Below, piece after piece: positions 47,395 to 60,118 of a DNA stretch of 64,000 nt. Numbering within the stretch: the first letter of the stretch is position 1; each line of letters starts with the position of its first letter. The position numbers were made by a program, and so were the translations under genes. The notes beneath the pieces were generated by a model that was not told where the DNA came from, did no database searches, and was given only the letters and a program-made list of their open reading frames with translations. The stretch comes from Umbilicaria muhlenbergii (taxonomy: Eukaryota > Ascomycota > Lecanoromycetes > Umbilicariales > Umbilicariaceae): NCBI GenBank assembly GCA_000611775.1, contig KK106981.1, forward strand, positions 6,532,312 to 6,596,311, written 5' to 3'.

Positions 47395-48096
47395 ATTATT
47401 AAGCAAAGTCATTTACATGTGACCTTGCAAAGCCATTTATGTGGCCTTGCAAAGTCATTTACATGTGTGATTATGTGTGACCTTGTGAAGTCATTTACGT
47501 GTGACCTTGAGAAGCTATTTATGTGGCCTTGCAAAGTCATTTATGTGTGTGGTTATGTGTGATCTTGTGAAGTCATTTTGATGTGACCTTGCAAAGCCAT
47601 TTACATGTGACCTTATGAAGTCATTTATGTGTGATCTTGTGAAATCATTTACATGACCTTGTGAAGTCATTTTGATGTAATCTTGTGAAGTCATTTTGAT
47701 GTGATCTTGCAAAGCCATTTATGTGTGACCTTGTGAAGTCATTTATGTGTGACCTTGTGAAATCATTTACATGGCCTTGTGAAGCCATTTTGATGTGATC
47801 ATGTGAAGTCATTTTGATGTGACCTTGTGAAGTCATTTACATAACCTTGTGAAAGTCATTTACATGATCTTAAGAAGCCATTTATGTGTGATCTTGCAAA
47901 GTCATTCATGTGTGTGACCTTGTGAAGCCATTTTTGTGACCTTGTGAAGTCATTTTGATGTGGCCTTGTGAAGCCATTTTTATGACCTTTTGAAGTCATT
48001 TTTGGCCTTGCAAAGCCATTTATGTGTGTGACCTTGCAAAGTCATTTTGGTGTGGCCTTGTGAAGCCATTTTTGGCCTTGCAAAGTCATTTTTGAG
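47395..48096. repeat. Minisatellite, unit about 24 bp, about 30 copies
   Basis: The units are variants of GTGACCTTGTGAAGTCATTT with a variable link (ACAT, ATGTGT, TGAT, TT). Variation is mostly T/C and A/G. On the minus strand the array reads as repeating SHINDFTR in 8-residue steps, so two open pieces across it (47515-47836) are repeat by-products, unless it was once a coding repeat. Confidence 0.92.
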
Positions 48097-48099
48097 TCA

Positions 48100-48470
48100 A
48101 GTCTTGAAGAGGGAATAAACACCCTCTGAAATGAAAAAATCTGCATCATTAGCAGCTGAAAGTGATTTGAAACCCCCTATGAAGATTAAGAAAGTTGCTG
48201 AGCTTTCAGATACACTTGTTTATTATTACACAAGATCTCAAAATTCAGTTCAGCCTGCTTGAAATCTCTCAAAAACAGATTGCAGAGGGTATAAGGAGGC
48301 TTTAGTACCTATGAAGCAACAATTGAATCAGTGACTGCTTAAAATGAAGAGTCATCACACATCACTATTAAATGCTGTTTGTTGTTAAATTTTACTTATT
48401 CACTGTGAAGCAAATGTATAATTCTTGTTCAGAGGAGATGTTTGATGTATCTTAAAGCTGATATCTGATT
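48100..48470. other. Unassigned spacer
   Basis: Scraps of coding-like sequence only; nothing named. Confidence 0.4.
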
Positions 48471-48565
48471 CATCATTAAGTGAATCAAGAACTTCACCAT
48501 CAAGTGAGTTAAGAAATTTGTTACAAAGTGAGTCAAGGATTTCATCACCAAAAGTGAGTCTGAGG
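48470..48565 (+). repeat. Short tandem repeat, about 30-bp unit, three copies
   Basis: Units begin AAGTGAGTCAAGRA and carry TTCATCACC or a close variant; the first copy starts AAGTGAATCAAGAACTTCACC. Confidence 0.6.
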
Positions 48566-48589
48566 TGATGAGAAAAAGCTGTTAAATCA

Positions 48590-48829
48590 TTGACCTCACA
48601 TCTTCTCAGATTCTCTGATAATGTGCATGATCATTCAGCACAGCTTGTTCTTGACTGTCATCAAGTTAAGTTCACAACTATTCTACTTTCTACCTTCCTT
48701 GACTCAACAAGCTTCAGTGCTCAAAGGTTTTTGAGGAATCTGTTTGATATGACTGAGATGAGAGAAGATCTCATTATTGAAGCTTTTACAAGAGAAGAGT
48801 CAAAATCAGAGCTTTACAAGATGAAGTGA
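48590..48829 (+). pseudogene. Small unidentified open frame, 79 codons
   Basis: Open from 48590 to a TGA at 48827-48829. It contains LVLDCHQVKFTTILLSTFLD and FLRNLFDMTEMREDLIIEAF, which look coding-like. No family recognised; it may be one exon of a decayed gene. Confidence 0.28.
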
Positions 48830-49156
48830 AAACTGAAACTTCACAAAAGAGTCATCAGAATCACATAAATAATTTATTTAATCTTTATAAAAGTGATCAA
48901 GTTGTTTAATAACAATGAAAAGCATCATATTGATACCTTATAACAGCTGACTATAATTAAAATTCATTACATTTAAACACCTTCTCAACCCTCACCTCAA
49001 GCATCAAACAACATGAATTAATTGAAAAAGAGAAATTATAACAACTTGCTTTTACCTTGAAAGCTCAGATTCACTCAACAAATAAATAAATACACTGAGA
49101 CAGACCTTCCTCACACTCTCTGCCTCATGTCAAGGATGTATTGAAAACACCTCAAG

Positions 49157-49864
49157 TTGTACAGTGAACAAGAGGATGCTTCAGCAGAAGAAGAGAAAAA
49201 AAAACATAAAATATGTCAACAGAAAAAGACTGTGAGCTTGTCACCTCATCTGAATAATTATCTCTCTCTTAGCTCAATCTGTTCCCTCATCAGTCTGTGC
49301 TACAAAATCTCTTCAGTGAAGATGATGAGAGCCTCACAATCAATTCTTGATCAAATTAATTGATTCAAGGTAGTGTTAAATGCAGTGAGGAAAGAGAGAC
49401 CTGTCATTTATTAAAAAGTGTTCAAAAAGATCTTGTAGGCTGAAGTTGAGGAGGTACTGAAACAGATAGAATGCAAAGCAGACATGCATATTAAAAATCA
49501 TGAACAAGACAAAGAACATATTCAAGAGACAGAGAAGAATCAGCAGATGAAGGAAACTGATACTGAGGTTGATGATGTTAATAATGATGATGAAGCTGAG
49601 GATAAACTTGAACAAGTTGATGATGACAGCTTTGTGAATGATGATTGAGAGAATGAGTACAGAAGTGAGGAGTGTGAGGAGTGTGAAAAGTGTAAAAATG
49701 ATGAAGATGATGAGAATGATAATGAAGATGATGAGAATGATAAGAATGATTTGAATGACACAAATAATAAGAATGACATGAATGATAAGAATGATGCAGA
49801 TGATGAGAGTGATAAAAATTAAAAAGATGAAGACACTGACTGTGATGATGAAATTTCAGTTTAA
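49157..49864 (+). pseudogene. Acidic, Asn/Asp/Glu-rich open region
   Basis: A 68-codon open piece (49157-49363), then a plus-strand frame to a TAA at 49862-49864 dominated by D, E, N and K with runs such as NDEDDENDNEDDENDKNDLN. It includes a CEECEKCK motif near 49670 and two internal stops. The simple composition means it could be a decayed acidic C-terminal tail or just a GA-rich low-complexity tract. I favour a gene tail because the pattern keeps a 3-base period over 350 bp, but only weakly. Confidence 0.3.
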
Positions 49865-49869
49865 TTTTT

Positions 49870-52795
49870 AATAATATTTAACTTCAGATCTCCTTTCTCT
49901 GATCTCTTGTTATTATTGTGAGTTTAAAGCTTTCTGTTATAATCATGCATTGCATGTTATGATTTATGCATTGAGTTTAACTTTATATGCTAGTGCTCTG
50001 ACTATGTTATCATCACACTCTCTCATTGTATATATTCTTCTTCTTCATACTTATTGTCCTGTTAGGAGCATGACGGTGTTTGAGCATTAATTATTGATTT
50101 AAAGGTTTAATATTCAGTGACGTGCTGACACCTGATTAAGTTTAATGCAGCTTCATGAGTGTTCTCAGCATTAACACCTGATTGAGCTTAGCATGATTTA
50201 ACACTTGCGTCTACATGTTCAGTCTGTCATCAGATAAATGACTCTCTAGAATTAATCTCTTGATCATCATATTTATATAACTTGCTCTGTATGATCCTGA
50301 TATGTTCTAGTTGAATTACACTCACATGATATCAACTCTGTGCAGGCTCTTAACACTTTTTTATTAATTTATTCTTCACTCATGCTTTACTTTGAGTGAA
50401 TGCATTTTAATTAATTTATATTTCTTGATGATATCTTCTGTTCATCTTTCAGCTTCAAAATAACCTCAGCTTCATGTTCCTTGACTTTTTTCTCAATGTA
50501 AATTCAAAGGTCAAAATGCAGGTGTATTTCAAGGAAATGTGAAAAAATGCAGCTTATTATTATAATCAGTAAATATCTGAATTGACTCTCAAAAAGTATT
50601 TTATTTCTAGAATAACTCTTAAAACTTTAAAATTACTGAAATGACCCTCTGACCCTCATGACCCTCATGACCCTCATGATCCTCATGATACTCATATAAT
50701 CCTCATAATCCTGACTTTATTTATACATTTCAGGTGTAATTTACTCATTGTTTTCACTTCTCTTCTTTTTTTTCCCTCAGTGTGCCTGCTTCCTATGTGC
50801 ACTTTTTATTAACAATGACATAAATTCAGCTCTTAACTGCTGCCTCCTTCATCCCCTTCATCACCTCACTGTTTCAGTCACCTCTGTCTTCATCTTCACC
50901 TCTGCTGCTGCTGCTCTTGATTGCTGCTTCATTTGCTCAGCTTCCTCTGCTTTCTTCACCTCTGCCTCTGCTGCTGCCGCCGTGAATAGATGAAATTCAA
51001 TACCATAAAGATATATGAGGTTTCATGTATGACAGGAATATTGATGTCAAAGAAGTATTTAATGATGTGAGGATGAGAAATGCCTTATTGAACAAGAAGC
51101 ACTGTTAAAAAACTTCAGAAAGTGATGTTCTGATTTTAATAATTAAATTAAAGTTCAAGAAGCATTCTTTCTATGTATTACATTAAGTGAGTGAAATGCT
51201 GAGGATAGAAAGATGCAGCTGCAGTCTTTAAAGTGCTTCAACAAAAGCAGCAGCTGTCTTACAGATATTAAGGAACAGAGTCTGCATGTATGACAGTAGC
51301 TGATATATCTATATACTTGAACTATATTAATGATACATGCTGAAAAGATTATTGTTTCAATGATTCAGAGAATCCTGATTTACTTGCTGACTTTTCTCAA
51401 CTGTTTGCTTTTCTCATGTTTGACACTTCCTCACTCAGATTGTATCTTGAGTGCTCATGAAAGATGAAGTATATAATGAAGGAATAATGTGCTCCTTTCT
51501 CTCATGAGATCTTTCAGGATCATTGACAGTCAATCTCATAAGAAAAAGTGCATGCTTATAAATTAATGCTCAAGCTCATGCATGATGAAGTTGCTTTAAT
51601 GCTTGAACACAGTCTTGTGATTCATTCTCTGTCTCATCAAGCTGCATTTTCAATGGCCGGCTGAAAAATGTTGAGCATACACAGATGAACAGCATGATAA
51701 AGGTGAGAGAGTGTATGTATTACTTGTTTGCATTAATCTTCAGTAACAGGTGTTCTAAAAACAACAGTCAGTGTTGTCACTTTTATTTTCAAGATCAAGG
51801 TGATATACCTCTGAACTGAATGCAGAAATTGATCATGATTAATGTTGCTGATATTTTGTGAGATCAGGTTGAAGTACCTTTGCACTTGCATTAAATTTGA
51901 AGATTAAAAGTGTTCTTATACTGAATATCTGATCTGAGTTGAAGGGGTTTAAGTAAAGTGCTGCATTTTACTCTTCTTGAAGTCCCTTGTTCTCCTCATA
52001 CTGATGTTCACTAAAGAGCCAATGTAGGATGTGCTGTTATTGAAACTGAATACAAAGATCTGAAATAGCTCATCTCTGCTTCAGAAGCTGCACTGTTCTC
52101 ACTTTTAACATCTCTGTAAATTACCTCTCTCACTCTGACAGAAGACTAGACAAACTGCATACACTTCAAAGTGACTATTTTGACTCTGAAGTTAAAAACA
52201 ATTGCTCTGACTCTGCTTCAGTTTTTCAGCATCTTCTTTTGGTGTCAGAGCAGTTAAAAGAGGAGGGTTTGACAGCTGTCACAAGCATTAAAGCTCTGTG
52301 ACTCTTCATTGAATAAACTGCTGAACTGAGCAGCATCAATAGTGAGCTGATCCTGTTGAATTTTGCTGATTCATTATGAAAAGACCTTCAGTTCACCACT
52401 GAAGTGAATCTTTGATGACAAAAGCAGTCACGTCACAATGAATATGTCATGTTGATGACATCATTCAGCTCAGCTTTAAGGGTGAATTTCAGAGTTTATG
52501 CCCCTCAGTCATGTCCTTATAATTAAGCAATTTTCACTTGTTTTTAGAGGTCAGTTGATCTGTTAAATTATATTCAACAGATTCATTGTGTCATGTCAGA
52601 GATCTTTTTTACTCTTTCTTCATGAAGGTTTATCCTGTCAACCTGAACCTTTCACTTTAAAACTCACATCAATTTGTCTTTTCTGCAATAATTTGTGATA
52701 AAGATGAACAGGGACTGAAAATGAGTACAGTGTTCAAAGAGTTGCACAACTATGATAGTTAATTAAGGCTGTGCATAAAGATGAGACAGTTTCTG
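49870..52795. other. No recognisable gene over 2.9 kb; small decamer repeat and CT-rich tract
   Basis: A 10-bp tandem repeat (CCCTCATGAC type, about seven units) lies at 50645-50710. A pyrimidine-rich tract with GCTGCTGCT stretches lies at 50745-50995. Later sequence holds coding-like scraps near 51640 and 52240-52440 that I cannot assign. No transposon ends are seen. Confidence 0.45.
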
Positions 52796-52844
52796 TGACC
52801 TATGAAGGCAGCTTCTTTGTGGTTTTGAGAGGCAGCTTTAAAGC

Positions 52845-53110
52845 TTTCTTGAAAAGCCTTCTTGACAAGTCTTCTTGACAAGTCTTCTTGACAAGTTTTC
52901 TTGATAAGTCTTCTTGATAAGCCTTCTTGATAAGTCTTCTCAACAAGCCTTGTCTTGCTGAAAAGCCTTCTTGAAAAGTCAAGCTTTCTTGAAAAGTCAA
53001 GCCTTCTTGAAAAGCCTTGTCAAAAAGCCTTGCTGAAAAGCCTTGCTGAAAAACCTTGTTGAAAAGTCAAGCCTTGTTGAAAAGCCTTCCTGAAAAGTCT
53101 TCTCCTCTCA
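52845..53110. repeat. Minisatellite, 13-bp unit (CTTCTTGACAAGT type)
   Basis: About seven regular 13-bp units at 52855-52955 are followed by degenerate copies (AAAAGCCTTGCTG, AAAAGTCAAGCC) to 53110. It abuts a second repeat with the complementary flavour at 53165. Confidence 0.85.
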
Positions 53111-53164
53111 CTCAAAAAGCCTTCTCAAAAAGTCACCTCAAAAAGTTGTCTTGATAGATCATGA

Positions 53165-53335
53165 AAAGCTTCTTGAGGTGACCTCTTTTCAAGATTTTTC
53201 AAAACAACTTTTTGAGGCGGCGTTTTGTGATTTTCAAGGTGACTTTTTGAGGCGGCTTTTCGAGATTTTCTGAGACAGTTTTTCAAGGCGGCTTTTCATG
53301 ATTCTTGAAGGCAGCTTTTTGAGGCAGCTTTTTGA
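53165..53335. repeat. Tandem repeat, about 35-bp unit (CTTTTTGAGGCGGCTTTT type)
   Basis: Three to four units carry TTTTTGAGGCGGC or a mutated form. CpG-bearing GGCGGC is retained here, unusual for the window. CACCTCAAAAAGTTGT just upstream (53130) is nearly the reverse complement of ACAACTTTTTGAGGCG at 53202, so the two arrays face each other. Confidence 0.75.
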
Positions 53336-53339
53336 GTCA

Positions 53340-53940
53340 GTTATTACAGCAATCTCTCTGGTGATCTTTATGATACATGTAGTCTTTATCATAATCACTA
53401 TATCTACACACTGAGTTAACCTAGTGGGTAACTCAACTAAGAAATAACTCAACTCATGATGCAGTGTATTGAGGAGTTTGAAGTGAACTTCATTGTTGAG
53501 GCAAAGAGATTCTAGCTAAGGTAAGAGAGTTCAGTGTATTTGCTTTTACTCAGAAATTGAACTTGAACATACTTTGTAACCTTTAAAAACAAGTGAGAAA
53601 TGCCTACCTAACTATAAGGTCATGACTGAAGAAGGGCTTGAACACTCAAGATTCACCCTGAAATTTAACTTTCAAAAGCTGACAGCACTTAAATTCAACA
53701 AAATTCACTTAAACATGTCCTTGAACAATGATGAGAGTGAGGATTGAAATTGTCATTTTCATGTTTATGAAGTGATAAGTTAAAAAAATTATTTTGTCCT
53801 GAGGCTTGACATAGTCTGTCATCCTATGCCGTCAGAGGTGATGATTTGAGGTGCAAGTGAGTACAAAAATCACAGGGTCAAGTGTTAACTTATATTCAGT
53901 ACTGACAGTCCTTGGCCTTATTGTTATCAGATATTTGTAT
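53340..53940. other. No recognisable gene; left flank of Gypsy C
   Basis: Unique-looking sequence leading to the insertion site of Gypsy C; it would join 62200 onward before insertion. Nothing recognised. Confidence 0.4.
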
Positions 53941-53945
53941 GAATA
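53941..53945. repeat. Target-site duplication GAATA, left copy (Gypsy C)
   Basis: GAATA here and an identical GAATA at 62195-62199 bracket the element. Confidence 0.92.
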
Positions 53946-54235
53946 TGTCAAGGTCACCATATATATAGTATGACAGTATGACACTATGATATGACATTAT
54001 AATATGACACTATGGTACGACACTATAGCTTAAATATGATGACTCAGCACTTAGCATCTTGACATTAAGTGAAAACTCTTCACAAGAAGGTGCAGAAACC
54101 TGCTTCCTCAGTGATCAGTTTTGTCATTAAATAAAAGATGTATAATCATTACATTGACCTCATCATGATTATATTGCTTATGACACTCTGTTCAAACATC
54201 ATTATGATGCTCTGTTGTACACCTCATCTCTTACA
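53946..54235 (+). repeat. 5' LTR of Gypsy C
   Basis: 290 bp, TGTCAAGGTCACC to CATCTCTTACA. Contains short AT-rich tandem repeats of TATGACACTATGATA type near its start. Matches 61905-62194 and both Gypsy B LTRs. Confidence 0.92.
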
Positions 54236-55650
54236 TACTGATCACTCAGTACCTTCAGGTGAACGGTCACGTCAGAAGCAAATAAGACATGATGACATCA
54301 ACACTTTAATCTCATCAGGTCAGTGAAGCAGTCAATTAAGTTAAATCAAGGCCTTTAATTAATAAATTTATATTATTAACTGTTGACACTCCTGCTTCTG
54401 ACATTGTCAATGACAATGATGAACATATTGATGCAGGTAACCTCAATGACTTCATTAATGATCTTGAAGCAATCACTGCTCACAATCAGAAAGTCATCAA
54501 GTGTCAGTGATTACAATTACAATGTGTATGACAAGAAATTAAGTTTAAGAATAATAAAAGAGAGCTCTGAGAGTTTAATCAACATCTGCAAGAAGGTCCT
54601 TCAACTACAATAAACTCAAAGAATGATGCAAGTTCATCACATGAATTATGACATTAAATTATGACAGACATCACACCTCCCCCTTTTCAACACCTTATAA
54701 AGTCATGAGAGCCTCATCTTTATGCAGGAGGCATTAAAGTCATGAGATGAAAACTTTAAAAATACCTGAATGAAATTAATCAAAATCAAGAGCTGATGTC
54801 AAAGTAATTCTTTACTGAATGAGATTTCATCATCTGAGCAGGCACCTACCTTGAGAAAACAGTCATGAATGACTGATGAAAGCAAAAGAAGCAGCATGAT
54901 CACATCTGAGTCACTTATAACAACTTTTTAAAGATTCTAGAGAAGAACTTATCTCTCAGTGAAGACATGAACAAACAAAATATCATCATTTTTAATGCAG
55001 TTGAATCTCATAATCATGATATAATCACCTTCTGATACAACAGATTATCAGAACTCTATCACTTTCTTTCAACTTCACATAAAGAAATTGATGAGATGCT
55101 CATTTAAGACTGTTGATGATTAAAGCTTCCTCATCATGTTCTGACTGAACTATGACGTTGAGATCTGACGCAGGTTGCAAGACAGTCAGTGCAAGAAATT
55201 TCAACACATCTTGACATCATCATCAATCATGAATCATTCAGAAGCCGCTCAGACACTAAAAAGAATCATTAAAGCAAAACTGACAACAACAACAAAAGTA
55301 TGACACAGACATCATATTATGACAGAAAAGAATCCTTCACTGAACAATAAACAATCTGCATTCAATTCACTCAATTCAGCTGTGAAAGAGAGAACAACTC
55401 ATGAGGTTTTTATCATGAAAGTGATCACAATCAGAGCCAGAATCTCAATCATATATTAATCACTGAAGGAGCAACTATGATGATGACATGAATATTCACA
55501 ACCCCCTCACGCTGACAAGAAGACTTCATCTCAAGGAATGAAGTGAATGCATGAAGGTCAGCAGGTCTCTGCATTAAATGTGAAGTCATCAGTCTCTGAA
55601 TAAATGATTGTATGACTGAATAATCTACAGCTGTCTTCACTGCAGTTAAT
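54236..55650 (+). pseudogene. gag region of Gypsy C (fossil)
   Basis: Plus-strand gag-like helical sequence with a degenerate zinc-knuckle trace near 55566-55610 (CIKC and a later C). Corresponds to 13600-15080 of Gypsy B. Broken. Confidence 0.65.
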
Positions 55651-58600
55651 GTGAATAAATGACTCACAGATCACCTTCAGTTTGCTTTATTACTGATTAT
55701 TAATGATATCTCACGTCTGATATCAGGGCAACTAGAGGTGAAACTGCACATAATGACAATGAGTGATATGATGAGCAAATCTTCACAATATTCATATATT
55801 ATCAACAATGACAGTCAGGGCAATACAATCACATGAGACATTATTAATAAGTTGTCTCTACTGACTGAATCCTATGAGGCTCAAGGTAATGCATGAGGTA
55901 ATGTGATTAAATTATCAGAGTCTGTTGTACTGATGATTACAGCATATGACACTGATGATCAACCTTACTGCTATAACAATCATTTCTTTATCACATAAGA
56001 CAACACATCAGCTCCTTTTGTCCTCAAGTTATCATTTTTAGTTCATGCAAACTCAAATCACTACTATGATATGGGTAAATTTCTATGAAGAAAGTCAAAA
56101 CATACTACTACATGCTGTATATTCACTGCTGATGAAAAGAAGGTGTTGAAGAATGTCTTATGTATGAACAACCTCATCATTACTAACTGCTTTATAGAGC
56201 CGGTGGACCTAGTGGCTGATATGAAAAAATATACCCTACAGATGAACTTGTTGTGATATGATAAAAAGTATGATAATGTCTATGACAGTTTACCTCCTGA
56301 ATATCATGACTTCACAGACATATTTTAAGCAGCTGAGAAGCAGTCTCTATCTGAGAGAAGTTCACATGATCATGTCATTGACTTGAAATCAGGGCAGCAA
56401 CCTTCATTTAAAAAGTTATACTCAATGTCTTCAGTCAAGCTCAATGTACTGAAGGTATATTTAGATGATGTTATGAAAGCAGGCATAATTCATAAATTAA
56501 TATCATCTGCAGCTTCACCTGTTATGTTTGTACTGAAATTGAACAGTAGCCTATGACTAGTCATTGACTATAAGCGCTTGAATGATATTATCATTAAAAA
56601 TTGCTACTCACTATCACTTATATCAGACATGTTGAATCATCTTCAAGAAGTTAAGAAGTTCACTAAGCTGAACTGCAAGAATGCATATAATCAAATATGA
56701 ATCAAGGGTGAAGATGAGTGAAAAACAGCATTCTGAACATGATTCAGTCTGTTTGAATATCTTGTCATGTCTTTCAGTCTCATGAATGCTCCTGCTACAT
56801 TTCAGGCATTCATTGATAAGGCTTTTAATGAGTTTCTTGATATAACTTATGTGATTTATCTAGATGATATCCTGATCTTCAGCAAAGATGAATCTGAACA
56901 TGAGGAGCATATATGACAAGTATTAATTACATTATGACATCATGATTTTCATCTTAAGATCAGCAAATGCTCCTTCAATGCAATGAAAGTAAACTCCCTG
57001 AGGTTTAAGATCAATATCAAAGGCATACATATGAGTTCAGAAAGGATTCACGCCGTCAAAGAATGATTACCCTCAGAGAACATTCATGAATTGCAGATTT
57101 TTTTAAGCTTCATTAACTTCTTCTGAAGATTTATAAGAGGTTATTCATGAATTGCAGCACCACTGTTAAATCTCCTGAAAACAGGAAAGAATAAAAAGAA
57201 GATTAAAGATACATCATTCTCTCCTCTTCAGTCTCAATGAACTGTTATTAAAAGAAAGCAGAACAGCCTGACCTCATTGTAAAGATTTAATACAAAGTAT
57301 TCAGCATGCAATCTGCAAGTCAGAGGAGAGTTACAACAAGAAAACATCATACCTGCCTTTTTTTCACTCTCAGGAGTCACATTGAAAGTGTTTAATGCTT
57401 TGAAGGAGACCTTTATGAGTGCTTCATTGCTACACTATTTTAATGAAAATAAACTCATGAGGGTTGAAATGAACGCCTCTGAATTCACAATTGGTGAAAT
57501 CTTGATGCAACACTTCAAGGTTGATGATCAATTGCACTGATTATTAATTATTTACTACAGTAAGAAGCTGCTAAATACTGAGACTTGATATGATACAAAT
57601 GAGCAAGAGCTCCTTGTCATCATGAAAGTCATGCATCATTAACAGTATTACTGTTGAGGCGCTAAGCACCTGATCATCATATTGACTGATCATGCAAACC
57701 TTGTTTGATTTATGACTACCTCAAACCTCACATGAAAGCAGCTCAAGTGAGCTGAAAAGCTCACTGAGTATGACTTTAAGATCACATATCAAGAGGACAA
57801 GGAGAACTCTGTTGATGATTTATCAAGATGACCTGATTATGAACTGCTGAAGACTGTCAGTACCTCAACTGCTGCTGAAATAATACAACAGTTCTTTCAT
57901 TTAGGAAGCAAGGATTATAAGTCAATGCAGAAGAAATTATACACACTTACTGTAATGACACTGCAGTGAAGACGCTCAGTATGACAGAGATTATAACAAA
58001 AGAATATCATACCTGTCACAATGAATAATATCAGTACAATGAATACTGAAGTTGATGATATGATTAAAACATCAGTAGTTCATGATCTACATGCTCAAGA
58101 AGCAAGCTGTGATGAACATATCAATATAATGAATATTGAAGCTGATGATATGACTGAAACATCAGCAGTTCATGACCTATATGCTCAAGAAGCAAGCCGT
58201 GATTGAATGAAAAAGCTTGAGTATGCAAAACTTGAGCAGCACTCAATTAAGAATAACACAGCAAGCACTGTAATTATGAACAATGATGCAAATCATGTTT
58301 TTATTAATCTTTAAATTGAGGATAACACTTCTTCTGTTGACACTGTTGAAGTGCTTCAGCTCATGTCTACTCACTCACCCCTAAATGAGGAGATAACAGC
58401 TTATACAAGAATGTTTATTGAACAACTTGAACATATGATTCATACTGAACAGTTAAAAGACGGTTTGATATGATGAGTATGACAGAGATTAACTACCCCT
58501 CTTGAGGATAAAAACAACTTGACTGAGTCAGAAATGACAAATATGATGACAATACTCCTTGATGTAATGAAACATTGAGAGGAAATTGAGGATATCATAT

Positions 58601-59930
58601 ATTATGATGATAAAGTCTACATTTCACAGAACCCTGCCCTTCACAATGCAGTGATCAGTTGATTTCACAATGATGTCTTTGCAGGTCATTTCAGGAAGTT
58701 AAAAATCACAGAATTAATGTGATGATCTTATGACTGACCTGATGCTGTCAGAGATGTATGATGTTATTATCATGACTGTGTTGAATATCAAAAGGTGAAG
58801 CCAGCTCATCACAAATCATATGAGTTATTAAACTCATTGTCAGTCTCAACTGAGTCATGACATATGATGACAATAGACTTCATTACAGATCTGTCACTGA
58901 GCAGCATGTATGAAAGTATGACATGAGATTCAATCCTTGTCATAATCAATAAGTTGACCAAAATGGCTCACTATATTTTAATACAGAAGACAATGTCAGT
59001 TGCTGACTTCATTAAAGTGTTTATTCAGGACATAATCAAGCATCATGACATGTCAAAAGTTTTAATCACAGACAGAGATAAATTGTTTACATTGAAGCAG
59101 TGAATCAGCTTCTGCTTTCACATGCAGTGTCATCATAACATGTCAACAGCTTTTCACCCGCAAACTGACAGTCAAACAGAGAGGCAGAATCAGTCCCTGA
59201 AGATGTATTTACACATATTTATTAATGAGCAGCAAGAGGACTGAGTGAAGCTCTTATCCTGCATGAAGTTCTCATACAACAACTTCATACATGCTGCTAT
59301 GAAAAAAAGCCCCTTTCAGCTTAACCTAGAGTGAGACCCTCAGATGAGCCTAAGTAGACTGTTTATACAACACTCACATGAACAAATAAGACTTTATGCA
59401 GATGCACAGCAGCTTCAAGATTAAATTGCAACAGCTCAGAAGTGACTATGACAGGTCAACAAGACATATGCAAATTATTATAATCAGTGCTGAACAGAGA
59501 TATTGTTCAAAGAAGGTGATTTAATACTGATCAATGAAAAAAATGTGTCAGTGAACAAGCAGATGAAGAAACTGCATTGAAAAAAGCTCAACTCATTCAT
59601 GATATGACATGTGATAAGTCAATCATCATATGAACTTGACCTCTCAGAGGATCAAAACATTTATAATGTATTCAACATCACCTTATTGAAGTCATTTTGA
59701 GGCACACGTCATGTATCTCTTGCATTGGCAGGAAAAGACCTACTACTCAATTAAGATGATAAGTGAGAAGTTGAGGCAATTGTGAATAATCATGTTCATG
59801 ACGGCAGGCTTTAATACCTCATCAAATGAAAGCTGACAGATCAGGTGTGAGATGACACATGAGAGTCAACACACTTCATTCACAATGCAAAGACAAAAAT
59901 GTGAAAATTTCATGCTGACAACCCTGACAA
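55650..59930 (+). pseudogene. pol region of Gypsy C (fossil)
   Basis: Reverse transcriptase about 56390-57080 with a clear YLDD box near 56856 and LVIDYKRLND near 56556. RNase H about 57370-57830. Integrase about 58640-59350 with the zinc-binding region, a DFIT-type catalytic start near 58870 and an HPQTDSQTE motif near 59155. Chromodomain-like end about 59740-59880. Protease is not clearly visible. The 58000-58460 spacer includes a repeated HAQEAS block as in Gypsy B. Broken throughout. Confidence 0.85.
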
Positions 59931-59944
59931 ACAGAAATTCAGGT

Positions 59945-60118
59945 GAGTCTTAAGATGTGACTTTTCAAGATTGATTGAGAAGCTGTCACAAAAGTCATGA
60001 GTCTTAAGATGTGACTCTTCAAGATTAATTGAGAAGCTGTCATAAAAGTCATGAGTCTTAAGATGTGATCCTTCAAGGTTGATTGAGAAGCTGTCACAAA
60101 AGTCATGAGTCTTAAGAA
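59945..60118 (+). repeat. 54-bp tandem repeat, about three copies, after Gypsy C pol
   Basis: Units contain GTCTTAAGATGTGACTCTTC; period 54 bp, a multiple of three. Gypsy B has about four copies at the matching place, so copy number varies between members. Confidence 0.85.

Noticed and set aside
47395-48096. CRISPR-like array
   Set aside because: Repeats are directly adjacent with degenerate units and no unique spacers, in a fungal transposon region; it is a minisatellite.
49376-49779. Serine- and histidine-rich minus-strand open frames
   Set aside because: They are antisense shadows of the GAT/AAT-rich acidic stretch on the plus strand.
50748-50993. Secreted or membrane protein of 81 residues
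   Set aside because: The frame sits in a pyrimidine-rich, GCTGCT-repeat tract whose translation is phenylalanine, serine, cysteine and alanine by composition alone.
15405-53940. Starship tyrosine recombinase (DUF3435) captain
   Set aside because: No frame on either strand showed the recognisable recombinase motifs; only the cargo-type families suggest a Starship.
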